Assembly (NCBI RefSeq): GCF_013373795.3
Contig: NZ_CP088022.1
Location: 372,001 to 436,000 of the forward strand
DNA: 64,000 nt
Direction of reading: 5' to 3'
Source of the DNA: Bradyrhizobium quebecense
GTDB taxonomy: Bacteria > Pseudomonadota > Alphaproteobacteria > Rhizobiales > Xanthobacteraceae
Shown here: piece after piece, positions 24,993 to 33,947 of the stretch
Position numbering within the stretch: the stretch's first letter is position 1
How the letters are laid out: every line of letters begins with the position of its first letter
The notes under the pieces: generated by a model
The model's database searches: none
Told to the model about the DNA's origin: nothing
What the model saw: only the letters and a program-made list of their open reading frames with translations
Made by a program: the position numbers and the translations under genes

Positions 24993-25435
24993 CTGACACC
25001 CAAGCGCCCGAAACGCATGCTCACGCACCGCCGATCAGCGGCAACGAGCCGCAGGGCGACCTCTGCATCCGCACGCTGGCGATGCCGGCCGACACCAACG
25101 CCAATGGCGATATCTTCGGCGGCTGGCTGCTCAGCCAGATGGACGTTGGCGGCGGCGTGTTCGCCTCGAAGGTGGCGAAGTCCCGCACCGTGACGGTCGC
25201 GATCGAAGCGATGAATTTCCGCAAGGCGGTCTATGTCGGCGATCTCGTCTCGGTGCACGCCAATCTCGTGCGTGTCGGTCGCACCTCGATCACGGTGCAT
25301 CTCGAAGCCTGGGTACTGCGCCGCCGCGAGCAGCAGTCGATCCTCGTCACCGACGGCAATTTCACCTACGTCTCGATCGACGATCAGGGCCGTCCGCAAC
25401 CGATCCAGCGCGATGGTGCGACGATTTCGACCTGA
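24989..25435 (+). CDS. Acyl-CoA thioesterase, YciA-type hotdog
   Basis: A 148-residue hotdog thioesterase. The signature NANGDIFGGWLLSQMD (~38-53) carries the catalytic Asp of YciA-type enzymes, and AIEAMNFRKAVYVGD matches the central helix-strand pair. It hydrolyses acyl-CoA, relieving CoA sequestration. GTG start at 24989 overlaps the alpha-subunit stop (GTGA), so it is translationally coupled as the last gene of the beta-oxidation operon. Confidence 0.9.
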   Translation: MTDTQAPETHAHAPPISGNEPQGDLCIRTLAMPADTNANGDIFGGWLLSQMDVGGGVFASKVAKSRTVTVAIEAMNFRKAVYVGDLVSVHANLVRVGRTSITVHLEAWVLRRREQQSILVTDGNFTYVSIDDQGRPQPIQRDGATIST

Positions 25436-25500
25436 CGTCTTTTGCGCGAAAAACGCCGCTGATTCGGCGCGAGAGAAAACGCGTCGAAACTGAGACCGGA

Positions 25501-25528
25501 GCGCCGCTCGATTGTAAAAAAGCGGCGC
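25501..25528 (+). terminator. Possible terminator hairpin after the beta-oxidation operon
   Basis: GCGCCGCT (25501-25508) pairs with AGCGGCGC (25521-25528) across a 12-base loop. No T-run follows, so it is at best a weak terminator or part of the flanking repeat-like sequence (25436-25493, with GAAAACGCGTC). Confidence 0.35.
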
Positions 25529-25602
25529 TTCGCTTCGCAAAAAACTCAGGAACAAACGGGCGGCGATGCCGTTGTCGGCGCGGAATCAAACCGAGGCCGA
25601 TA

Positions 25603-25797
25603 ATGTCAGACTGCTACGTCATCGAAGTAAGTTCCGAGACCGCGGGTATCGTGGTGCGCGATACCAGGGGTTACGCGTTTTTCGCGGCTTCGCACCGGTT
25701 CCAAGCTCTCGAGGGCCAAATCTTCCGCAACGCACGCGAGGCCGAGCGCGCGGCGCGACGGCTGGTCACCGGCCAGGATCTGCAGATGGCCTCCTGA
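25603..25797 (+). CDS. Small conserved-looking hypothetical protein (64 aa)
   Basis: A 64-residue soluble protein (CYVIEVSSETAGIVVRDT ... RFQALEGQIFRNAREAERAARR) with a beta-rich N-half and an amphipathic basic helix at the end. Composition is natural and the start is ATG, so I take it as real. No domain recognised. It sits alone between the beta-oxidation operon and the phosphatase gene. Confidence 0.65.
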   Translation: MSDCYVIEVSSETAGIVVRDTRGYAFFAASHRFQALEGQIFRNAREAERAARRLVTGQDLQMAS

Positions 25798-25879
25798 TGA
25801 GGAGCCACGCGGCGCGCCGTTTGCGCGCGCCGCAAGAGTCTGTATTGATGCATCCGAACTCACGGAAACCTTTTTTCGG

Positions 25880-26551
25880 ATGTCGCAGACACAAGGCAAG
25901 GCGCTGCTGTTCGACATTGACGGCACGCTCGCGGACACCGACCCGATTCACCTCGCCGCGTTCAACCAGGTGCTCGGCCCCCACGGACACACCTTCGATC
26001 ACGCGCGCTTCGGCAAGGAACTGCAAGGCTTCTCCAACGCGTCGATCGGCGAGCGTTTCCTCACCCACGAGCCGGCCGACCGCCGCGCCAGCATCCTTGG
26101 CGAGAAGGAGCGGATCTTCCGCGAATTGGTCTCTGGCCAGATCGTGCCGGTGCCGGGATTGATGGCGCTGCTCGACCGGGCCGATCGCGCCGGCGTGCCG
26201 ATGGTGGCGGTGACCAATGCGCCGCGCCCGAACGCCGAACTGCTGCTCTCGGGACTGGGTATCGCGCACCGTTTCAAGGCTGTCGTGATCGGCGATGAAT
26301 TGGCGCAGGGCAAGCCGCATCCATTGCCGTATCTGGAGGGACTGCGCCTCGCAGGCGCGTCGGCACCGGCTTCGCTCGCGTTCGAGGATTCGCGCTCCGG
26401 CATTCAGTCCGCGACGGCGGGCATCGCGACGATCGGGATGCGAACCGGGCTTGGTCATGCCGATCTGCTCGCGGCCGGCGCGGTCGCCAGCGCCCGGGCG
26501 TTTGATGATCCGGAATTGATTCGCCTTGTTGCTTCGGCCATGGCGTGGTGA
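25880..26551 (+). CDS. HAD-superfamily phosphatase (phosphoglycolate-phosphatase/beta-PGM-like)
   Basis: A 223-residue haloacid-dehalogenase hydrolase. Motif I is Asp12-Ile-Asp14-Gly-Thr (LLFDIDGTLADTDPIHL), followed by an alpha-helical cap (~20-85), motif II VTNAP, motif III Lys in GKPHPLPY and motif IV FEDSRSG. It dephosphorylates a small sugar phosphate or similar metabolite. The position just before the glycerol locus suggests, but does not show, a glycerol- or sugar-phosphate substrate. Confidence 0.88.
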   Translation: MSQTQGKALLFDIDGTLADTDPIHLAAFNQVLGPHGHTFDHARFGKELQGFSNASIGERFLTHEPADRRASILGEKERIFRELVSGQIVPVPGLMALLDRADRAGVPMVAVTNAPRPNAELLLSGLGIAHRFKAVVIGDELAQGKPHPLPYLEGLRLAGASAPASLAFEDSRSGIQSATAGIATIGMRTGLGHADLLAAGAVASARAFDDPELIRLVASAMAW

Positions 26552-26696
26552 GGAAACGGCGTGGTGAGGCAGTGTGCCGAAACGTTGCCGGCTCGACATT
26601 GCTGCAACGCAGTCCTTAACCCCGTCGATGCTAGCTCGTTGACCTCCGCGCCGAACGGTCGCACCATGGGTCATTCGCCGTTTCAAGGGGGCCGCC

Positions 26697-27527
26697 GTGG
26701 CCGGACTCTCCCACCGCCAGACTGAAATCCTCAACATCGCACGCGCTTTTGGCCGGGTCATGGTCGAAGACCTTGCCAAGCGATTCGAGGTGTCGGCGCA
26801 GACCATCCGCAAGGACCTCAACGATCTCTGCGACGAGCGGTCGCTGACCCGCATCCATGGCGGCGCGATCATCGCCTCGGGCGTCGAGAACCTCGCCTAT
26901 GAGGCGCGCCGCTTTGTGGCCGCCGAGGAGAAGAAGGCGATCGGCGCCGCCGCGGCCGCGCGGATTCCGAACGGCTGCTCGCTGTTCATCAATATCGGCA
27001 CCACGACGGAAGAGGTCGCCAGTGCGCTGACCTCGCATGAGGACCTGCTGGTCATCACCAACAACCTCAACGTCGCGATGCTGCTGTATCGCCATCCGCG
27101 CATCGAGGTGGTGGTGGCCGGCGGCACGGTGCGCCGCGCCGACGGTGCGGTGGTCGGCTCGACCGCGACGCAGCTGATCGGCCAGTTCAAGGTCGATTAC
27201 GCGATCATCGGCGCGTCCGCGATCGACGAGGAGGGCGCGCTGCTCGACTTCGACTATCGCGAGGTGCAGGTGGCGCAGGCGATCATCGCCAACGCGCGCA
27301 ACGTGATGCTGGTGTCGGATGCGACCAAGCTTCGCCGCAGCGCGCCGGTGCGCATCGCGCATATGAGCCAGATCCAGACCTTCGTCACCGATTCGCCGTT
27401 GCCCGTTGGCCTCGCCAACATCTGCCACAGCCGTGGCATCGAGGTGGTCGTCGCGATGGACAAGCCGCAGGCCGATATCGACGACAATGGCGCCGACGCC
27501 GCACCCGCGACGCTGCGCAGCGCTTAG
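26697..27527 (+). CDS. glpR: DeoR-family glycerol-3-phosphate regulon repressor
   Basis: A 276-residue DeoR-type regulator: N-terminal HTH (~5-60) with VEDLAKRFEVSAQTIRKDL and the LTRIHGGA that marks the family, then a phosphosugar-sensing isomerase-like domain (INIGTTTEEVASAL, AGGTVRRADGAVVG, DYAIIGASAIDEEG). Placement directly upstream of glpD and the glycerol importer supports GlpR. GTG start with AGGGGG upstream. It likely binds the TTTCG-rich repeats at 27783-27853 and is relieved by glycerol-3-phosphate. Confidence 0.88.
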   Translation: MAGLSHRQTEILNIARAFGRVMVEDLAKRFEVSAQTIRKDLNDLCDERSLTRIHGGAIIASGVENLAYEARRFVAAEEKKAIGAAAAARIPNGCSLFINIGTTTEEVASALTSHEDLLVITNNLNVAMLLYRHPRIEVVVAGGTVRRADGAVVGSTATQLIGQFKVDYAIIGASAIDEEGALLDFDYREVQVAQAIIANARNVMLVSDATKLRRSAPVRIAHMSQIQTFVTDSPLPVGLANICHSRGIEVVVAMDKPQADIDDNGADAAPATLRSA

Positions 27528-27584
27528 TCGATTTCAACGATATCGCCGCTGTCGGCCCATCGTCCCCGCACAACAACTCGCTCA

Positions 27585-27692
27585 CCGTCACCCTGAGGTA
27601 GCCGCTTCTTCAGCGGCCCTCGAAGGGTGAACGGCCACACTGGGGCCTCGCACCCTTCGAGGCTCGCTCCGCTCGCACCTCAGGGGTGACGG
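27585..27692. repeat. Intergenic repeat (CCGTCACCCTGAGGT type) in the 345-bp glpR-glpD gap
   Basis: CCGTCACCCTGAGGT and ACCTCAGGGGTGACGG are the ends; inner arms are CCTCGAAGGGTG and CACCCTTCGAGG. Related to 40476-40588 and 40712-40755. The remainder of the gap holds the glpD promoter and operator region. Confidence 0.85.
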
Positions 27693-27782
27693 GTTAAGTG
27701 ATCGCGCGGGGGGCAGGTCGGGTGAGCCTGTCCACCATTCCGCACTCAGTCCGCCCAAAAAATCCCCAGCGAAAGTTCCCTG

Positions 27783-27853
27783 TTTTCACTTTGCTTTCGT
27801 TTTCGGTTGTGATCTACTCCAATCCGAAAGGAAAACCGTCAAAGCGAAAACGG
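27783..27853. promoter_or_regulatory. Candidate GlpR operators upstream of glpD
   Basis: TTTTCACTTTGCTTTCGTTT (27783-27802, continuing TCGG) is a run of TTTCR-like pentamers. An inverted relative, GAAAGGAAAACCGTCAAAGC (27826-27845, continuing GAAAACGG), lies just before the glpD start. Tandem TTTCG-type repeats are typical DeoR/GlpR targets; exact half-sites are inferred. Confidence 0.5.
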
Positions 27854-27872
27854 TTGCCGGGGGAAGCGTTCT

Positions 27873-29417
27873 TTGGACCGAATTTACGACCTCGCCATCA
27901 TTGGAGGCGGCGTTAATGGCTGCGGCATCGCGCGCGATGCGGCGGGCCGGGGCAATTCTGTTTTCCTCTGTGAAATGAATGATTTGGCCAGTGGAACCTC
28001 GTCCTGGTCGACCAAGCTGGTGCATGGCGGCCTGCGCTATCTCGAGTATTACGAGTTTCGCCTGGTGCGCGAGGCGCTGATCGAGCGCGAGATCCTCTGG
28101 CAGATCGCGCCGCATATCATTCGTCCGCTGCGTTTCGTTTTGCCGCACCATGCGGGCCTGCGCCCGGCCTGGCTGCTGCGGCTCGGCCTCTTCCTCTACG
28201 ACCACATCGGCGGCCGGCATCTGCTGCCGGCGACGCGCTCGGTCGACCTGACGCGCGACGTGGTCGGCAAGCCGCTGATCCCGGGCCGCTACACCAAGGG
28301 CTTTGAATATTCCGATTGCTTCGTCGACGACGCGCGGCTGGTGGCGCTGACCGCGTGCGATGCCGCCGATCGCGGCGCCGAGATTCGCACCCGCACCCGC
28401 GCGGTGGAGATCAGGCAGATCGACGGCGTCTGGCACGTCACGGTCGAAGATGGCGCAACTGGCGCCCGCGACACGATCAAGGCGCGCGTGCTGGTCAACG
28501 CCGGCGGTCCCTGGGTCGAGCAGGTGCTCGCTACCGGTGTCGGCGTCAACGCGCGGGCCAAGGTGCGGCTGGTGCAGGGCTCGCATATCGTCGTGCCGAA
28601 ACTCTACGACCACGACCGCGCCTACATCTTCCAGAATGCCGACGGCCGCATCATCTTCGTCATTCCCTACCAGAACGATTTCTCCCTGATCGGCACCACC
28701 GATCGCGACTATGACGGCGATCCGGCCAAGGTGAAGGCGACGCGCGAGGAGATCGAGTATCTCTGCGCCTCCGCCAGCGAATACCTTGCCAAGCCGGTGA
28801 AGCCCGAGGATGTGGTCTGGAATTACTCCGGCGTGCGTCCGCTCTATGACGACGGTGCGAGCGAAGCCAAGGCCGCGACTCGCGACTACGTCTTCGAGCT
28901 CGATACGCCCGGCGGTGCGCCGCTACTGTCGATCTATGGCGGCAAGATCACCACCTATCGCCGCCTCTCCGAAGAGGCGCTGGAGCGGCTGTCGCCCTAT
29001 CTCCGCGGCGCGAAAGCGCAGGAGGGCTGGACCGGCAAGGCGCCGCTGCCCGGCGGCGACATGGATGTCTCCGCGGTCGCGGCGCTGAGCGCCGAGCTGG
29101 TTCGTAACTATCCGTTCCTCGCGCAGTCCCACGCCAACCGTCTCGCCCACGCCTATGGCACACGCGCCAGCAAGGTCTTGGGCAATGCAGCAACGGCTGA
29201 TGATCTCGGCCGCGCCTTCGGCGCCACCTTGACGGAGAGTGAAGTCCGGTACCTGATGGCGAACGAATGGGCGCGGACCGCGGACGATGTCGTCTGGCGA
29301 CGATCCAAGCTGGGCTTGCGGATGACGGCGGGTGAAATCGCCGCGCTCGACGAGTGGATGGTCGCCAACCGCGTGTCAGGTGAACGTCCCCTCCGCGAAG
29401 CGGGAGGACGGGCATGA
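27873..29417 (+). CDS. glpD: Aerobic glycerol-3-phosphate dehydrogenase
   Basis: A 514-residue FAD-dependent membrane-associated dehydrogenase that oxidises glycerol-3-phosphate to dihydroxyacetone phosphate and feeds ubiquinone. The N-terminal dinucleotide motif IIGGGVNGCGIARDAAGRG, the family stretch SSWSTKLVHGGLRYLEYYEF, the FAD-contacting AGGPWVEQV, and FVIPYQNDFSLIGTTDRDY are clear. The start is TTG 27873 with GGGGGAAG upstream; a weak start codon may limit expression. The final four bases ATGA overlap the glpS start. First gene of the glpD-glpSTPQUV operon. Confidence 0.95.
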   Translation: MDRIYDLAIIGGGVNGCGIARDAAGRGNSVFLCEMNDLASGTSSWSTKLVHGGLRYLEYYEFRLVREALIEREILWQIAPHIIRPLRFVLPHHAGLRPAWLLRLGLFLYDHIGGRHLLPATRSVDLTRDVVGKPLIPGRYTKGFEYSDCFVDDARLVALTACDAADRGAEIRTRTRAVEIRQIDGVWHVTVEDGATGARDTIKARVLVNAGGPWVEQVLATGVGVNARAKVRLVQGSHIVVPKLYDHDRAYIFQNADGRIIFVIPYQNDFSLIGTTDRDYDGDPAKVKATREEIEYLCASASEYLAKPVKPEDVVWNYSGVRPLYDDGASEAKAATRDYVFELDTPGGAPLLSIYGGKITTYRRLSEEALERLSPYLRGAKAQEGWTGKAPLPGGDMDVSAVAALSAELVRNYPFLAQSHANRLAHAYGTRASKVLGNAATADDLGRAFGATLTESEVRYLMANEWARTADDVVWRRSKLGLRMTAGEIAALDEWMVANRVSGERPLREAGGRA

Positions 29418-30553
29418 GCGTTACACTGCAGAACGTCACGCGAACCGTGGATGGCATTCAGACCATTCGCGATGTTTCGCTGACGCTGGAGCGTGGCACG
29501 CTCAGCGTGCTGCTCGGGCCGACGCTGTCGGGCAAGACCTCGATCATGCGGCTGCTCGCCGGCCTCGACAAGCCGACCACCGGCCGCGTGCTGGTCGACG
29601 GCAAGGACGTCACCGGCGCCGACGTGCGGCAGCGCTCGGTGGCGATGGTCTATCAGCAGTTCATCAACTATCCCTCGCTGACGGTCTACGAGAACATCGC
29701 CTCGCCGCTGCGGGTGCAGGGCAAGCCGAAGGCCGAGATCGAGCAGCGGGTGGCCGAGGCGGCCAGCCTGTTGCGGCTCGAGCCCTATCTGAAGCGGACG
29801 CCGCTGCAGCTCTCCGGCGGCCAGCAGCAGCGCACGGCGATTGCGCGCGCGCTGGTCAAGGGCGCGGACCTCGTGCTGCTCGACGAGCCGCTCGCCAATC
29901 TCGACTACAAGCTGCGTGAGGAGCTGCGCGCCGAGCTGCCGCGGATCTTCGAGGCATCGGGTGCGATCTTCGTCTATGCCACCACCGAACCGTCGGAGGC
30001 GTTGCTGCTCGGCGGCGACACGGTGTGCATGTGGGAAGGTCAGGCGCTGCAGACCGGCGCGACGCCGAAAGTCTACCGCCATCCCGACTCGCTGCGCGTC
30101 GCGCAGGTGTTCTCCGATCCGCCGCTCAACGTCATCGGCATCGAGAAGAAGGGTGACCGGGTGATCTATGCCGGCGGCGAGCAGGCGCCCGCGGCTGGGC
30201 TGTATGCCAAGCTGCCTGACGGCACGTACAAGATCGGCTTCCGTGCGCACCAGCTCGAGGTCGGTAGCGTCGTGCCCGGCCGCCACAAATTCTCCGCCAC
30301 CGTGACGGTGACCGAGATCACCGGGTCGGAGAGCTTTGTGCACGTTCACGTCCACGATTCGAACTGGGTCGCGGTGCTGCACGGCGTGCACGAATATGAA
30401 CCCGGGCAGGTGCTTGAAGCCGCGCTCGATCCCGAGAATATCTTCGTATTTGACGCCGCCGACCGCCTGGTCGCGTCGCCCGCGACCGCGTTCGCAAGCG
30501 AACTGTATGGCAGTTCGCTTGCGGCACGCACGTCAGCCAGCAAGAGCAATTGA
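29414..30553 (+). CDS. glpS: Glycerol ABC importer ATPase GlpS
   Basis: A 379-residue ABC ATPase with a C-terminal regulatory TOBE-like domain (~235-360). Walker A is GPTLSGKT (35-42), the Q-loop Gln81, the signature LSGGQ is intact (133-137), and Walker B ends Asp157-Glu158. The switch (H-loop) histidine is missing: the position is Thr191 in VYATTEPSEA, where the canonical enzyme has VTHDQ. The partner GlpT has the reverse defects. It energises glycerol uptake with GlpT, GlpP, GlpQ and GlpV, as described for the rhizobial GlpSTPQUV system. Its start overlaps the glpD stop by 4 nt. Confidence 0.92.
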   Translation: MSVTLQNVTRTVDGIQTIRDVSLTLERGTLSVLLGPTLSGKTSIMRLLAGLDKPTTGRVLVDGKDVTGADVRQRSVAMVYQQFINYPSLTVYENIASPLRVQGKPKAEIEQRVAEAASLLRLEPYLKRTPLQLSGGQQQRTAIARALVKGADLVLLDEPLANLDYKLREELRAELPRIFEASGAIFVYATTEPSEALLLGGDTVCMWEGQALQTGATPKVYRHPDSLRVAQVFSDPPLNVIGIEKKGDRVIYAGGEQAPAAGLYAKLPDGTYKIGFRAHQLEVGSVVPGRHKFSATVTVTEITGSESFVHVHVHDSNWVAVLHGVHEYEPGQVLEAALDPENIFVFDAADRLVASPATAFASELYGSSLAARTSASKSN

Positions 30554-30565
30554 GGGAGATGCCCG

Positions 30566-31650
30566 ATGGCTCGCATTGACCTCGTCGATCTCGCGCAATC
30601 CTACAGCGGCAATGACGCGCCGCTGGAATCCTTTGCGCTGAAACCGGTGACGATGACCTGGCGGCAGGGCGGCGCCTATGCGCTGCTTGGGCCCTCCGGC
30701 TGCGGCAAGACCACGCTATTGAACCTGATTTCCGGCATCGTGACGCCGTCGCGCGGCAAGATCCTGTTCGACGGCCAGGACATCACGCCGCTGTCGACGC
30801 AGAAGCGCAACATCGCGCAGGTGTTCCAGTTCCCGGTGATCTACGACACCATGACGGTCGGCCAGAACCTGGCCTTCCCGCTGAAGAACCGCGGCGTCGC
30901 CAAGGCCGAGGTCGATGCGCGGGTCAGGCAGATCGCCGATTTGCTCGACCTCACGCCGTACCTCAATCGCAAGGCGACGCGGCTCACCGCCGACGCCAAG
31001 CAGAAGATCTCGCTCGGCCGCGGCCTGGTGCGCTCCGACGTCGCCGCCGTGCTGTTTGACGAGCCGCTGACGGTGATCGATCCCGAGCTGAAATGGCAGC
31101 TGCGCTCCAAGCTGAAGGCGCTGCATCGCGAACTCGACCTCACGATGATCTACGTCACCCACGACCAGACCGAGGCGCTGACCTTTGCCGATACCGTCGT
31201 CGTCATGCATGACGGCCGCGTGGTGCAGAGCGGCACGCCGGCCGAATTGTTCGACAAGCCGGCGCACACCTTCGTCGGCTATTTCATCGGCTCGCCCGGC
31301 ATGAACATCGTGCCCGCCGAGGTCTCAGGCCACGAGGCGCGGATCGACGGCCATGTCATCGGCCTGCATCGAAACTATGGTGTGCTGCCGGCCGGCAAGA
31401 AGATCGAGATCGGCGTGCGGCCTGAATTTGTTGATGTCGCGGCACCCGCGTCCGGGCTGCTGTCGGCCACCATCGAGCGGATCGACGATCTCGGTCGCAT
31501 CCAGTTCGCCCGCGTCCGCGTCGGCAACACCAAACTCGCGGCGCGCGTGCCCCCCGGCTTCTCGATCTCCGGCGATACCGCCGGCCTGATCTTCAATCCC
31601 GCCAACGTTCACGTCTATGCCGACAGCCATTTGGTCGAAGGGGTCGCCTG

Positions 31651-31651
<1 letters not shown>
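30566..31651 (+). CDS. glpT: Glycerol ABC importer ATPase GlpT
   Basis: A 361-residue ABC ATPase with a C-terminal TOBE-like domain. Walker A GPSGCGKT (42-49), Q-loop Gln88, Walker B Asp165-Glu166 and the switch His199 (VTHDQ) are intact. The ABC signature is degenerate: LTADA (140-144) replaces LSGGQ, and the D-loop reads VID. Combined with GlpS this leaves one complete composite ATP site. ATG follows GAGGGAG; the gene begins 12 bp after glpS, and its TGA overlaps the ATG of glpP. Not to be confused with the E. coli MFS transporter of the same name. Confidence 0.92.
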
Positions 31652-32552
<901 letters not shown>

Positions 32553-32553
<1 letters not shown>

Positions 32554-33359
32554 TGCACTCGATCCCCGGCCGCCGCCTGATCATGGCGCTGTTCCTGATC
32601 TTCCTGCTGTTGCCGATCTACTGGCTCGTCAACATGAGCTTCAAGACCAACGCCGAGATCGTCTCGACGATGACGCTGTGGCCGCATACGCCGACGCTGC
32701 AGCACTACCGGCGCATCTTCACCGACGAGAGCTGGTACTCGGGCTACATCAACTCGCTGGAATATGTCGTCATCAACACCGTGATCTCGATCGCGGTGGC
32801 GTTGCCGGCGGCCTATGCATTCTCGCGCTACCGCTTTCTCGGCGACAAGCACCTGTTCTTCTGGCTGCTGTCCAACCGCATGGCGCCGGCGGCGGTCTAC
32901 GCGCTGCCGTTCTTCAACCTGTACTCGGCGATCGGCCTGTTCGATACGCCGTGGGCGGTTGCGCTCGCGCACTGCATCTTCAACGTGCCGCTGGCGGTGT
33001 GGATCCTCGAAGGCTTCGTCTCCGGCGTGCCGCGCGAGATCGACGAGACCGCCTTCCTCGACGGCTACTCGTTCCCGCGCTTCTTCATCAAGATCCTGGT
33101 GCCCCTGATCGCGAGCGGGATCGGCGTCGCCGCGTTCTTCTGCTTCATGTTCTCCTGGGTCGAGCTGCTGCTGGCGCGCACGCTGACCTCGGTGCAGGCC
33201 AAGCCGATCGCCGCGATCATGACGCGCACGGTCTCGGCCGCCGGCATGGACTGGGGCCTGCTTGCCGCGGCCGGCGTGCTCACCATCATCCCCGGCGCGC
33301 TCGTGATCTGGTTCGTCCGCAATTACATCGCGCGCGGCTTCGCGCTCGGCCGGGTGTGA
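32553..33359 (+). CDS. glpQ: Glycerol ABC importer permease GlpQ
   Basis: A 268-residue MalG-like permease with six helices; the EAA-type loop is EIDETAFLDGYSFPRFF, preceded by the usual GxP turn (SGVPRE). ATG 32553 shares its A with the glpP stop. In-frame sequence further upstream is the glpP gene read in another frame. Not related to the E. coli glycerophosphodiesterase GlpQ. Confidence 0.92.
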
Positions 33360-33401
33360 GGGATGACGATGCGATCACGCTGTGGCAGCTCAACGTCGGG
33401 T

Positions 33402-33523
33402 TTCACCTCTCCAAAAGGGAGAGGTCGGATTTGGCGCAAAGCGGCAAATCCGGGTGAGGGGTTTCACTCTATCGATGGACCGTACCCCCTCAACCCGGCC
33501 CTCTCCCCATGGGAGAGGGGGCG
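33402..33523. repeat. Composite palindromic repeat inside the glp operon
   Basis: TTCACCTCTCC...GGGAGAGG, GATTTG...CAAATC and CCCTCTCCCCATGGGAGAGG mark it as the family seen at 8128-8327 (shared GGGTGAGGGGTT and CTCTATCGA). It separates glpQ from glpU, whereas the preceding genes overlap or nearly touch. Confidence 0.85.
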
Positions 33524-33551
33524 CAGTGTGCCGTACGGAGGGAGCTGAGAC

Positions 33552-33878
33552 ATGGACAGCATCGCATGGATGGCATGGACCTGGCCCACCGCGGTCTTCT
33601 TCGTGCTGCTTGCCTCTACGCTCGGGATGATGACCTGGCTCGCGATCGCCTATCCGGAAGCCGAGCGGGTCGGCGCGCTGCGCATTCCGACCACGCGCGG
33701 CGACCGTCTGTTCGTCTCGCTGGTGCTGGCGGCGGTGATCCACCTGCTGTGGGTCGGCCTCGTCGGCACCGATCCGATTTTCACCCTGCCGATCGGGGAG
33801 GGCGTCGAGATTTCGAGCCTGTGGCTCGGAACGGTAATTTCGCTTCTTTCAGCCGTGGTGATTTTTCGCACCGTCTGA
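33552..33878 (+). CDS. glpU: Glycerol importer accessory membrane protein GlpU (DUF2160)
   Basis: A 108-residue integral membrane protein with three hydrophobic segments (~12-34, 53-71, 88-106) and the DUF2160 loop PEAERVGALRIPTTRGDRLF. In rhizobia this gene lies between the permease and binding-protein genes of the glycerol importer; its role is unknown. ATG follows CGGAGGGAG. The gap before it holds a repeat element. Confidence 0.85.
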   Translation: MDSIAWMAWTWPTAVFFVLLASTLGMMTWLAIAYPEAERVGALRIPTTRGDRLFVSLVLAAVIHLLWVGLVGTDPIFTLPIGEGVEISSLWLGTVISLLSAVVIFRTV

Positions 33879-33947
33879 AGAACGCGAAAAAGAGCAGATC
33901 CGGGGTCTACCCGGGCCTGATTTAGTCGCTGCAACCGGAGGAATCTA

